Shown here one piece after another: positions 32,435 through 40,731 of a stretch of DNA of 64,000 nt (position 1 is its first letter; each line of letters starts with the position of its first letter). The notes below the pieces were generated by a model, which worked only from the letters and a program-made list of their open reading frames with translations, ran no database searches and was not told the DNA's origin. This DNA is from an uncultured Muribaculaceae bacterium. Its GTDB lineage: Bacteria > Bacteroidota > Bacteroidia > Bacteroidales > Muribaculaceae. Location of the stretch: positions 1 to 64,000 of the forward strand of contig CAJTYH010000008.1 of NCBI GenBank assembly GCA_910583675.1, in the 5' to 3' direction. The translations under genes and the position numbers were made by a program.

Positions 32435-33700
32435 TTATCTTATCTTTAGTGTCACGAAAGTTATCACTGCCAGGAAAATGCACACGATCCAGAATCGTGT
32501 CACGATCTTCGATTCGGGGATTGCCGCTATCGGCTTCTGTATTATGGCTTCTATGCCGGCATTGCCCGGTTTCTGGAAATGATGATGGAGAGGGGTCATC
32601 TTGAACACGCGTTTTCCTACGCCTGTGCGTCGCTTTGTCCACTTGAAATAAGCTACCTGGATCATTACCGACACGTCTTCTATGAAAAAGATGGCGCACA
32701 GGACAGGGATTAGCAGCTCCTTGTGGATAAGTATCGCGAGTACCGCGATTATGCCGCCTATGGTTAGGGAGCCGGTATCTCCCATGAATACCTGTGCCGG
32801 ATATGCGTTGTACCAAAGGAAGCCGACGAGGGCGCCTATGAACGCCGCACAGAACACCACCAGTTCTTCACTGCCCGGTATGTACATGATATTCAGGTAG
32901 CTCGAGTAGATTACAGAACCTCCAAGGTAAGCCATAATGCCGAGGGCCACCGCTATTATGGCTGAGCATCCGGTGGCGAGGCCGTCCAGGCCGTCGGTGA
33001 GGTTGGCTCCGTTTGAGGTGGCCGTTATCACGAAGATTGTAACGATGATGAACAGTATCCAACCTCCGGTGCGGGCATGGTCGCCCATCCACTTGGTCAG
33101 GGACGCATAGTCGAAGTTGTTCTCCTTGACAAACGGGATGGTGGTCTGTGTCGACTTGATGTTGTGTGATTCGTAGATGACTTCCTCTACCTCGTCGGTT
33201 TCCACATTGGTTATCTCATGGTTCTGGCGTATCACGATGTCGGGGCTGAGCATCATGGTCAGTCCCACGATCAGGCCGAGACCCACTTGCCCTATGATCT
33301 TGAACTTGCCGCTCATGCCGTCCTTGTTCTTGCGGTGGATCTTGAGGTAGTCGTCTGCGAACCCCAGGGAGCCGAGCCACATAGTGGCGACAAGCATCAA
33401 CTGCATGTAGACATTGTTCAGGTTCCCTACGAGTAGGCACGGTATGAGTATGGCAATGATTATTATGATACCTCCCATGGTAGGGGTACCGGTCTTTTTC
33501 ATCTGTCCTTCGAGGCCGAGATTGCGGACTATTTCGCCGACCTGCATTTTCTGAAGCCGGTCTATGATCTTACGGCCGAATACCATCGCTATGAAAAGTG
33601 ACAGCATCAGCGCGGCTCCCGAACGGAAAGTGATGTAGTCCATCAGCCTTGCCCCCGGGAAGCCTGTCCCCTCAAGATATTTGAATATGTAGTAAAGCAT
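32435..33700 (-). CDS. mraY: Phospho-MurNAc-pentapeptide transferase MraY
   Basis: The 421-residue polytopic enzyme makes lipid I from UDP-MurNAc-pentapeptide and undecaprenyl phosphate. Visible: 'GTPTMGGIIII' (about 71-81), 'LGSLGFADDYLKIHRKNKDG' with the catalytic Asp pair, 'NLTDGLDGLATGC', 'VFMGDTGSLTIGG' and 'KMTPLHHHFQ'. A periplasmic insertion of about 60 residues ('NHEITNVETDEVEEVIYESH') makes it longer than the ~360-residue norm, as is common in Bacteroidales. Repeats R6 and R7 lie at its two ends: R7 ends 7 bases before its ATG and R6 begins at its stop. Confidence 0.97.
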   Translation of the reverse strand: MLYYIFKYLEGTGFPGARLMDYITFRSGAALMLSLFIAMVFGRKIIDRLQKMQVGEIVRNLGLEGQMKKTGTPTMGGIIIIIAILIPCLLVGNLNNVYMQLMLVATMWLGSLGFADDYLKIHRKNKDGMSGKFKIIGQVGLGLIVGLTMMLSPDIVIRQNHEITNVETDEVEEVIYESHNIKSTQTTIPFVKENNFDYASLTKWMGDHARTGGWILFIIVTIFVITATSNGANLTDGLDGLATGCSAIIAVALGIMAYLGGSVIYSSYLNIMYIPGSEELVVFCAAFIGALVGFLWYNAYPAQVFMGDTGSLTIGGIIAVLAILIHKELLIPVLCAIFFIEDVSVMIQVAYFKWTKRRTGVGKRVFKMTPLHHHFQKPGNAGIEAIIQKPIAAIPESKIVTRFWIVCIFLAVITFVTLKIR

Positions 33701-33707
33701 TTTCTTA

Positions 33708-33856
33708 GAAGTAAGAAGTTAGAGCATTAGAAGCCAAGCAAGAATACAAGGGTTTTAGGAATGAGAAATTGAGAAGTTAAGAAATTAAGAAAGGCGCTTG
33801 TGGTGATAACTCTGATTCCTCTGATCCCCAAATTACTAATTTCTGATTACTAATTG
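33708..33856 (+). repeat. Modular intergenic repeat, copy R7
   Basis: On +: end module (33708-33750), GGTTTTAGGAATGAG, 8-base GAGAAATT/AAGAAATT units, linker GGCGCTTGTGGTGAT (33792-33807), 9-base CTCTGATTC/CTCTGATCC units and 7-base CTAATTN units (33832-33856). It is nearly identical to R3 and to R4 in reverse. The 7-base part encodes the C-terminal residues QLVIRN and the TAG stop of murE. Confidence 0.9.
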
Positions 33857-35308
33857 CCCGAGGGCTTTCCTTATCTCCTCTCTGTCGTCGAAATGGTGCT
33901 TGACGCCGCAGATCTCCTGATAATCCTCATGTCCTTTGCCGGCAATGAGGATCACATCCCCCTTGCGGGCTATGGAGGTCGCATGCAGGATGGCTTCCCG
34001 GCGGTCTACTATGCTGGTTGAGCGCTCTTGGAGTTCCGGAGTGTCCAGTCCCGCCTCCATGTCATGCAGTATCTCTTCCGGTTGCTCAAAACGGGGATTG
34101 TCGGAAGTGAGTATCACCATGTCGCTGAGGCGTGCGGCCTCCTTGGCCATTATCGGACGCTTCCCCTTGTCGCGGTTACCGCCGGCTCCCACTACGGTGA
34201 TGATGCGTCCGCGGTTGCCTATTACCTCACGTATGGCGGTGATCACGTTTATTACGGCATCGGGAGTGTGGGCATAGTCCACTATTCCGGTTACTTCACC
34301 GTCGGGGGAGTGGAATGTCTGGAATCTACCTGCCACGGGTACAAGGCGGCTCATGTTCACGAGAACCTGTTCCATTTCCCAACCTAAAAGGATGGATGTG
34401 CCGAATACCGCCGTAAGGTTGTAGGCATTGAAGCGTCCGGTGAACAGCACGTTCACCTCATGGTTGTTGAAACTCATCAGTGTGCCGTCCAGGCGGCTTT
34501 CCACCACCTTGCCACGGAAATCAGCCATGGAGCGCAGGGAGTATGTCTTGCGGGTGGCGCGGGTGTTCTGCACCATCACTTCACCAACCTTGTCGTCGAT
34601 GTTGGTCAATGCGAAGGCATCCTTGTCAAGGCCATCGAAGAATGATTTTTTTGCCTCCAGATAAGCCTGGACTGTCTTATGGTAGTCGAGATGGTCGCGT
34701 GTGAGGTTGCTGAACACTCCACCCGCGAATTTCAGGCCGGCTATGCGGTGCTGGTGGGCGGCATGGGAGCTGACCTCCATTGCGGCATAGCTGCATCCTT
34801 TCTCCACCATTCGCGCCAGAAGGGCGTTGATCGTAAGGGGATCGGGGGTGGTTTGGTTGGCATGCACGGCTTCCGTGTCCACATAGTTCACTACGGTTGA
34901 GAGCAGACCGGCCTTGTATCCCATCAGGCGCGCCATCTCATAGATGAGGGTGGCGGTGGTAGTCTTCCCGTTTGTGCCGGTTACTCCTACCAGATGGAGT
35001 TTGCGTGAGGGATGGCCGTACCAGCATGAGGCCAGATGCCCCAGAGCGACGGCGCTGTTCTCCACGACGATATATGTGGCGTTTTCCCATAGAGTGTCCG
35101 GCAGTCGTTCGACTACCAGGGCACTTATTCCTTTCCCTTCCAATGAGGGTATGAAGTCGTGGCCGTCAACGGTCACACCCTTTACAGCCACGAACATGGT
35201 GCCGTCTTCGGCTTTTCGCGAGTCTGCTGTCAGGGCTCGGATCTCCTTTTCTGTTGATCCGACAACCTTTACAGGGGTTATGGAGGATAATAATTCAGTC
35301 AGTTTCAT
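33836..35308 (-). CDS. murE: UDP-MurNAc-tripeptide synthetase MurE
   Basis: The 490-residue Mur ligase adds the third peptide residue. ATP loop GTNGKTT is at 111-117; 'TTPDPLTINALLARMVEKGC' and 'EVSSHAAHQHRIAGLKF' follow. The C-terminal domain has 'ILTSDNPRFEQPEEI', and the DNPR sequence is the known hallmark of meso-diaminopimelate rather than lysine specificity, so the peptidoglycan should be mDAP-type. The last six residues (QLVIRN) and stop come from repeat R7, giving this copy a tail that the enzyme core would not need. Confidence 0.97.
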   Translation of the reverse strand: MKLTELLSSITPVKVVGSTEKEIRALTADSRKAEDGTMFVAVKGVTVDGHDFIPSLEGKGISALVVERLPDTLWENATYIVVENSAVALGHLASCWYGHPSRKLHLVGVTGTNGKTTTATLIYEMARLMGYKAGLLSTVVNYVDTEAVHANQTTPDPLTINALLARMVEKGCSYAAMEVSSHAAHQHRIAGLKFAGGVFSNLTRDHLDYHKTVQAYLEAKKSFFDGLDKDAFALTNIDDKVGEVMVQNTRATRKTYSLRSMADFRGKVVESRLDGTLMSFNNHEVNVLFTGRFNAYNLTAVFGTSILLGWEMEQVLVNMSRLVPVAGRFQTFHSPDGEVTGIVDYAHTPDAVINVITAIREVIGNRGRIITVVGAGGNRDKGKRPIMAKEAARLSDMVILTSDNPRFEQPEEILHDMEAGLDTPELQERSTSIVDRREAILHATSIARKGDVILIAGKGHEDYQEICGVKHHFDDREEIRKALGQLVIRN

Positions 35309-35337
35309 CTTGCTTGTCTGTTTGAACAGTCGTTTGT

Positions 35338-37431
35338 TTAGTTGGAGAGGGCGAGTGTCACTGTTTGCCCTTTCTTGGCAGCTGTGCCTTTCTCCGGTAT
35401 CTGACGGGACACATAGCCTGTGCCCTGGAACTTCACATTAAGCCCGCATTGCTCTAACGTCACCACTGCTTCCCGCAGTCCCAGACCGATCACCGAGGGG
35501 ACAGTCAGCTTTCCCGGTTCGTTTTTTCCGGTGGGGGTGGTTGACTGTGCGGGATGGATCACGGTCTTTATTCCTGCGGCACGCCGCACTGTGGCATAGC
35601 GCCTCTTGTCCTTGGAGCCGTAGAGCAGTGCGCGGTTGTCTGCCGCAGCACCGTCGGCATAGTCGGGGGTGTTGTTGAGCAGCCCGCGTGAATACATTTT
35701 CAGGGCGATGTTTTTCATCACCTGACCGGATGTGGAGGCCGCCCCGAACATGTTGCGTTTCGGGTAGTATGTAAGCACCATGCAGGAATATTGCGGTTCG
35801 TCGGCAGGAAAGAAGCCGCAGAATGCCAGACGCTTGCGGGCGGTGTTGTAGCTCCTTGTCTTTGGATCCACGCTGTAGCATGTCCCAGTTTTGCCGGCGA
35901 GTGCCACCTTATTGTTCTTGAGTGATCGGCCTGTGCCATGCGCGCCATACACTACCTGCTTGAGCATATATTGCATCTTGCGGGCGTTCTCCTCGGAGCA
36001 TATGCGGTCGCGGATGTATGTCACCGGCAGCACCGAGTCGAAGTTCTCGGTATGCAGACCCTTTACGAGGCGCGGACGCACGTAGCGGCCGCCGTTGGCT
36101 ATGGCGTTGTATACCGACAGGGTGTAGATCGGTGGTATCTGTGAGGTGTATCCGTAGCACATGCGGGATAGATCCACGCGTGCCGGATTCTTCATGAACA
36201 TGGGTGTGGTCTCACCGGCGATGCCTGTATTGAGCGGATCAAGAAAGCCGATAGAACGGAGACGCTCCACGAATCCTTTGGGATTCTTGTCGTATCCTCG
36301 TGTTATGATACGTGCCATACCTATGTTGGAGGACTGCTCTATGACCTCACGCACGCGCAGGGAGCCGTTGTAATGCGAGTCGGTGATCGGGCGTCCGCCG
36401 GCATAAGCCCATGACTTTCCGATCGGGATCACCTCCTCGAGGTTATTTACGAGGCCGTCTTCCAACGCTATCATCATGGAGATGGGCTTGACGACGGATC
36501 CAGGCTCGAATCCCACAACGGCATAATTGAGCGCTTCTATGTAGCCGTTCCCTTTCTTGGAGCGCTCCAGATTGGAGATTGCCTTTATGTCGCCGGTCTT
36601 TACGTCCATCAGTATGGCGCATCCCCAGTCGGCGGAACAGGAATCGAGCACCCGGTTCAGCTCGTTCTCCACTATGTCCTGAAGCTGTATGTCTATGGTA
36701 GTGCGCACGGAGTAGCCCGGTATAGGCTCCACGTCCGTCCAGTTCACTATGTCCTTGGTGAGCGCGATCTTCTTGGCCAGCCCCGGAACGCCGTAGAGCA
36801 GCGAGTCAAGTGCCTTTTCAAGGCCGTATATGCCGTGTACCTCCTTGCATTCGCGGGTCTGCCCAACACCTCCTACCGATCGGCGCGCCATGGCTCCGTA
36901 CGGGTTGGAGCGACGAAGCACCGATTCTACCGTGAGACCTGTCTTGTTGGAGTTGCCTATGTTGAAGAAGGGGAAGGATTTCACCTTTTGGAGGTCGAGG
37001 TAGCTTATGTTCGTGATCAGCGGCCATGCGCGCGGACGTTTCTTCGGGTCGCTTTTCAGCGGTTCTTCAAGTCGTGCACGCCATTCCTTGCGTGTGCGCA
37101 CCGGGAAATTGGCGGCCATGGAGTCCGCCAGCTCCTCAAGCGCCATCTGGTAGAGATGCTGCTTGAAGTTGTCACAACGGAAATCTATGCGCACAGTGTA
37201 GTAGCGCAGGTTGGTGGCAAGGATGTAGCCTTTGTCGGAAAGTATGTCGCCACGTTCGGGGAGCACGGTATCCACCCTTTCAAGCTGTTTTTGTGCCAGC
37301 TCGTTCCAATGATGCGCGTCGATGACGGTGGTAGAGAACAGCTTGTAGCCGATCGCTCCTGAGAAGAGGAGAATCAGTACTGTCACTAACACGTATCGGA
37401 ACAGCATGTGGGTGTGGTGCTCTTGTTTCAT
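35338..37431 (-). CDS. ftsI: Class B penicillin-binding protein FtsI with PASTA domain
   Basis: The 697-residue divisome transpeptidase crosslinks septal peptidoglycan. It has one N-terminal membrane helix (about 11-33), a dimerisation region with 'LPERGDILSDKGYILATNLR' (57-76), and the transpeptidase domain with SVVK (312-315, catalytic Ser312), SSN (367-369) and KTG in 'VALAGKTGTCYS'. Residues from about 640 form one C-terminal PASTA domain ('VPSVIGLGLREAVVTLEQCG'), usual for Bacteroidetes FtsI but not for proteobacteria. It follows the ftsL-like gene and precedes murE by 29 bases. Confidence 0.96.
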   Translation of the reverse strand: MKQEHHTHMLFRYVLVTVLILLFSGAIGYKLFSTTVIDAHHWNELAQKQLERVDTVLPERGDILSDKGYILATNLRYYTVRIDFRCDNFKQHLYQMALEELADSMAANFPVRTRKEWRARLEEPLKSDPKKRPRAWPLITNISYLDLQKVKSFPFFNIGNSNKTGLTVESVLRRSNPYGAMARRSVGGVGQTRECKEVHGIYGLEKALDSLLYGVPGLAKKIALTKDIVNWTDVEPIPGYSVRTTIDIQLQDIVENELNRVLDSCSADWGCAILMDVKTGDIKAISNLERSKKGNGYIEALNYAVVGFEPGSVVKPISMMIALEDGLVNNLEEVIPIGKSWAYAGGRPITDSHYNGSLRVREVIEQSSNIGMARIITRGYDKNPKGFVERLRSIGFLDPLNTGIAGETTPMFMKNPARVDLSRMCYGYTSQIPPIYTLSVYNAIANGGRYVRPRLVKGLHTENFDSVLPVTYIRDRICSEENARKMQYMLKQVVYGAHGTGRSLKNNKVALAGKTGTCYSVDPKTRSYNTARKRLAFCGFFPADEPQYSCMVLTYYPKRNMFGAASTSGQVMKNIALKMYSRGLLNNTPDYADGAAADNRALLYGSKDKRRYATVRRAAGIKTVIHPAQSTTPTGKNEPGKLTVPSVIGLGLREAVVTLEQCGLNVKFQGTGYVSRQIPEKGTAAKKGQTVTLALSN

Positions 37432-37486
37432 TGTCGGTGTCTCTTATATTTGCCTTAGTGATTCGGTTCGGTGTGTGGAGTAATGT

Positions 37487-37825
37487 CTATTTGCTTTTCG
37501 AGAGCCGGTATGGTGGTTGATCCTGTACGGTTATCCCCAGATGCAGCGAGTCTACGAGGTGTTGCATTGATGATTCCCTGATGCGGCTCATGTATGTTGA
37601 CTTGGCTCTTATCCTTTCGGTCTTTGCCACTTCGAGTTCCCTTTCGAGTTTCTGTATCCGTTCCATCTGTGTCTGGCATGTGTAGCGGTTGGTCATGTAT
37701 ACCATCAGCATCACTACCACTCCAAGCACTACGAGCCAGTTGCGGCGGAAGAAGTCCACCGAAAGTATGCGCCCATGGAGAGCACGCATCATTATGCTGT
37801 CCCGTTTGCCTGTCTTTTTTGCCAT
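37487..37825 (-). CDS. ftsL: FtsL-like cell division protein
   Basis: The 112-residue bitopic protein has a basic cytoplasmic N-terminus (MAKKTGKRDS), one membrane helix (about 29-45, 'NWLVVLGVVVMLMVYMT') and a coiled coil ('QMERIQKLERELEVAKTERI', about 53-72). This matches the FtsL-like family of Bacteroidetes, which forms the FtsQLB bridge between early and late divisome proteins. Sequence identity in the family is always low; the call rests on topology and on its place between rsmH and ftsI. Its ATG is 11 bases after the repeat fragment R8. Confidence 0.85.
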   Translation of the reverse strand: MAKKTGKRDSIMMRALHGRILSVDFFRRNWLVVLGVVVMLMVYMTNRYTCQTQMERIQKLERELEVAKTERIRAKSTYMSRIRESSMQHLVDSLHLGITVQDQPPYRLSKSK

Positions 37826-37835
37826 CGTGCTATGG

Positions 37836-37874
37836 AATTTTCTTAATTTCTCAACTTCTCAATTTCTCAATTTC
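37836..37874 (-). repeat. 8-base purine-rich array, copy R8
   Basis: On the transcribed minus strand: GAAATTGA GAAATTGA GAAGTTGA GAAATTAA GAAAATT, that is the 8-base module of the repeat family on its own. The first units encode the C-terminal EIEKLRS and the TGA stop of rsmH. Confidence 0.8.
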
Positions 37875-38810
37875 CACTTTCTCCCCGACCCTGAGCTTGG
37901 CGCTCCTTGAGCGTGGATTGCGTTCTATCTCGTCTGGGTCAGGCACTATCGGTTTTGAACTCAGCGGCCTGAAAGGTGACAGGTTGCGCCCGAAGAAATC
38001 CTTGCTCTCTTTCCCTTCGAGGTTACCGGTGCGGAGGAAATTCTTTACCAGACGGTCTTCAAGGGAATGGTAAGTGATGATGGCCAGCCGTCCTCCCGGC
38101 TTGAGTGCATCCTTGGCCTGGGTGAGCAGCGCGCGCAACGCGTCAAGTTCACCGTTGACCTCTATGCGCAATGCCTGGAAAAGCTGTGCGAGTTCCTTCT
38201 TCTCCTGACGCGGGTTGACGAACGGGCGCACCGTCTCCAGAAGGCGGCTGACAGTGGTGATGGGTGCGGTTTGGCGGGCCTTTACGATGGCCGACGCCAT
38301 CTGTCGTGCCTGTCGCAGTTCACCGTAGAGGTACAGTATGTCGGCAAGACGCTCTGGAGTGGCTTCCTGGATGAGCTTGGCTGCGGTGAGCGGGGCGTTG
38401 CGGTTCATGCGCATGTCAAGTTCACCCTCTTCCCACCGGAATGAGAACCCTCGCTCCGGATCGTCGAAATGATGAAACGAAACTCCGAGGTCTGCCAATA
38501 TGCCGTCCACCTCATTCGCACCGTAAAAGCGCAGGAAATTGCGCAGGAAGCGGAAGTTGCCGTGTACGAGGGTGAGGGCGTTGTCGGATGACAGGGTGCT
38601 GTCCGCCATGGCACGCTCTATGGCATCCATATCCTGATCGAAGGATAACAGTCGGCCGTGGCCTCCAGCTTCGGCGAGACGTTGCAATATGCCTCTGGTA
38701 TGGCCGCCCCCACCGAGGGTGCAGTCAACGTAAACGCCTGATGCCTTAATGTTTAAGGCATCAAGAGATTGATCGAAAAGGGCGGGTATGTGGTATGGCT
38801 GGTCTGTCAT
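37851..38810 (-). CDS. rsmH: 16S rRNA m4C1402 methyltransferase RsmH
   Basis: From the ATG at 38810 the product is 319 residues. RsmH uses SAM to N4-methylate C1402 in the decoding centre of 16S rRNA. Motifs: 'YHIPALFDQSLDAL' at the N-terminus, SAM loop 'YVDCTLGGGGHTRGILQRL', 'DGILADLGVSFHHFDDPERG' and 'GGRLAIITYHSLEDRLVKNF'. An upstream in-frame ATG at 38834 would add eight residues (MLNCMHAL) and is less likely. It is the first gene of the dcw cluster; mraZ, which commonly precedes it, is missing. The final residues lie in repeat R8. Confidence 0.95.
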   Translation of the reverse strand: MTDQPYHIPALFDQSLDALNIKASGVYVDCTLGGGGHTRGILQRLAEAGGHGRLLSFDQDMDAIERAMADSTLSSDNALTLVHGNFRFLRNFLRFYGANEVDGILADLGVSFHHFDDPERGFSFRWEEGELDMRMNRNAPLTAAKLIQEATPERLADILYLYGELRQARQMASAIVKARQTAPITTVSRLLETVRPFVNPRQEKKELAQLFQALRIEVNGELDALRALLTQAKDALKPGGRLAIITYHSLEDRLVKNFLRTGNLEGKESKDFFGRNLSPFRPLSSKPIVPDPDEIERNPRSRSAKLRVGEKVEIEKLRS

Positions 38811-38826
38811 AAGAGCATGCATGCAG

Positions 38827-38875
38827 TTTAGCATGTAAAGTTAGCAATTTTCTCACATCTATTTACATTGCTAAA
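38827..38875 (-). promoter_or_regulatory. Inverted repeat and -7 box upstream of rsmH
   Basis: GTTTAGCATGTAAA (38827-38840) and TTTACATTGCTAAAC (38861-38875) are inverted copies differing by one base. On the minus strand TAACTTTA (38843-38836), one mismatch from TAnnTTTG, lies at the inner edge and would start transcription about 20 bases before the rsmH ATG. The arrangement fits a promoter flanked by a regulator site, in the position where mraZ boxes would be expected, though the sequence is not the mraZ-box consensus. Confidence 0.45.
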
Positions 38876-38898
38876 CACCAAAAATATCTATGAGTTAC

Positions 38899-38939
38899 GA
38901 AAAAAGTTATCAACAGACTTCTCACCAGTCTGTTGATAA
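38899..38939 (-). terminator. Perfect-stem terminator after the GLUG lipoprotein gene
   Basis: GTTATCAACAGACT and AGTCTGTTGATAAC form a perfect 14-base stem with a 7-base loop (38905-38939). On the minus strand it is followed by six T residues, so it terminates the gene ending at 38980 before the dcw promoter. Confidence 0.8.
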
Positions 38940-38979
38940 CCTTCGGGTATTTTCAAATGTAAATCCTTCGTCTGTGAAT

Positions 38980-40701
38980 TTAGTAGATCGGCCACTGGTA
39001 GAAGGGGCAAGTCCGGGAGATCTTGTCGAAGAAATGAGTGAATGCGGCCTTATTGGATGTTGGCGTCAGGGTGCCGTCAAGTATCATTTCCCATGCGAGC
39101 CATGTTTCCCCGACGAAGATCGTGGGATCTGAGGGGGAGGATGCCTCGTGGCCATTGACGGTACCGTAGTTGGTGTTGTCAAGGGCTATGGTTCCTGCCG
39201 CACTTCCCGCAATCGCCCCTGCGAGGGATACCGGCACGCCGTTCCACTCCCTGTCTTTTCCAGAGGTCACGTCTCCCTCGTTGTTGCAGCGCGTTATGGC
39301 ACCGGAGGAATATCCTGCGATGCCTCCAGTCCATCCTGAATCAACTCCGCTCTCTTCCGTTCCGCTTTTGATGCGTGATATTACCTCGCCGCTGTTGCCC
39401 AGATTCCTGATGTCGCCGATGACACATCCGTAGCATCCTCCCGTGCATCCTTTGGAGGCACTGTTGGAGATCCTGCCGGTATTGACGGCACCGTTGACTG
39501 AATACTTGTAGGCCATTCCGGCTATTCCGCCGACATATGATGTTATCCGGGTCTCACCGACGGTTATGTCTCCGCTGTTGATGTTGTTGCAGTATTCGCC
39601 GTTGTCTTCTCCTCCGTCGCCGTATATCCCTCCTATATAGGCCATTGGAGACTGACCGTCAACGCGGGTCTCCAATATTTTACCGATCGTGATGTCGCCT
39701 TCGTTCATGACGAGTGTCAGCAATTCATAGTTCGGTACGTTGCCGTCGGCCATGCGGTAGCCGGCGATCCCTCCCACTCTGAGCCGGAAGGCGTTTCCTG
39801 CATCTATGCTTATGTCGGCACTGTTGTTGCACTTTGTTATGGTGGTAGACCGCTCGGTGCCGATAAGGCCGCCTATGTTTGACTGCAATGCAATGATTTT
39901 TTTTGACGGAAGATTGTCTGTGCCGAATCTCATATGGCCGTTCATGTCGTTGTCATAGAAGTAGCCCGTGATCGTGTATCCGGCAATTCCTCCCAGATGC
40001 AGTTGAGCGGGAGGTATGGACTTGGCGACGGGGACGATCATGGTGCCCTCGTATGTCACATGGTGTATGGATGTATTGTTGGCCAGTGCCACGAGGCTGC
40101 CGCAATAGTCATAGCTGCTCATCGTGGGGAGGTATACGTCGGCGCTAAGTCGTATTTGGCTTATTTCCGCGCCATCAGCGTATCCGAAGAAGCCGGCTTT
40201 GTTTGTTGACCAGACGATTCCTGTCTCCGGGGTGGGACGGGCTTCCTCCGGAACGGAGGTTATGCGCAATGTGCCACTGATGCAATGTCCCTGTCCGTTG
40301 AAAACGCCGTCGAATGGATTGGCGCATGAGCCGATGGGTGTCCAGCTGTAGTCGTCGGCGATCTCTATGTCGTGTGTGAGGTTTACGAACGTGCTTGCCG
40401 TTATGTCCTCCTCGTTTCTTCTGAAGCCTCCGTTGTTTACCAGTTCCGTAAACAGTTTCAGCTCCATCGCATTGCGTATCAGGAATGGGTTCTCTATGGA
40501 ACCGTCGCCTGGAAGCGTGGTGGCGCTCTCTGTCTCCGGGGAAAGTAGGTAGGACTCTTCCACGTCGGGAAACGGGTCTCCCGGAACGGGATCCGGTTCG
40601 TCTTCCTCATCATCGTTGAAGCCGCATGATGCGATTGCAATGGCGGCAAATGCGGTCATGGCATAGCGCATGTACCTGTTGACATATTTAAATTTAGACA
40701 T
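38980..40701 (-). CDS. Surface lipoprotein with GLUG-type repeats
   Basis: The 573-residue protein has a lipoprotein signal ending IASC (Cys26), followed by an acidic linker (NDDEEDEPDPVPGDPFPDVE). The body is a right-handed beta-helix-like array of GLUG-motif repeats: 'VGGIAGYRM', 'IGGIYGDGG', 'VGGIAGMAY', 'TGGIAGYSS', alternating with 'NNSADISI' and 'NNEGDVTSG'-type turns. The N-terminal part 'FDGVFNGQGHCISGTLRI' is the usual start of such domains. Acidic residues right after the lipid Cys fit the surface-export signal of Bacteroidota lipoproteins. It probably binds or displays at the cell surface; the ligand is unknown. Another ATG at 40671 could be the start. Confidence 0.82.
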   Translation of the reverse strand: MSKFKYVNRYMRYAMTAFAAIAIASCGFNDDEEDEPDPVPGDPFPDVEESYLLSPETESATTLPGDGSIENPFLIRNAMELKLFTELVNNGGFRRNEEDITASTFVNLTHDIEIADDYSWTPIGSCANPFDGVFNGQGHCISGTLRITSVPEEARPTPETGIVWSTNKAGFFGYADGAEISQIRLSADVYLPTMSSYDYCGSLVALANNTSIHHVTYEGTMIVPVAKSIPPAQLHLGGIAGYTITGYFYDNDMNGHMRFGTDNLPSKKIIALQSNIGGLIGTERSTTITKCNNSADISIDAGNAFRLRVGGIAGYRMADGNVPNYELLTLVMNEGDITIGKILETRVDGQSPMAYIGGIYGDGGEDNGEYCNNINSGDITVGETRITSYVGGIAGMAYKYSVNGAVNTGRISNSASKGCTGGCYGCVIGDIRNLGNSGEVISRIKSGTEESGVDSGWTGGIAGYSSGAITRCNNEGDVTSGKDREWNGVPVSLAGAIAGSAAGTIALDNTNYGTVNGHEASSPSDPTIFVGETWLAWEMILDGTLTPTSNKAAFTHFFDKISRTCPFYQWPIY

Positions 40702-40731
40702 GTTTTTGTGAAATAACGGTTTTGTGTGTTG

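Noticed and set aside
38905..38939. TTATCAACA and its inverse as a pair of DnaA boxes (origin)
   Set aside because: The two copies are simply the arms of a perfect stem with a T-run on the minus strand, placed as a terminator; no AT-rich unwinding element or dnaA gene is near.
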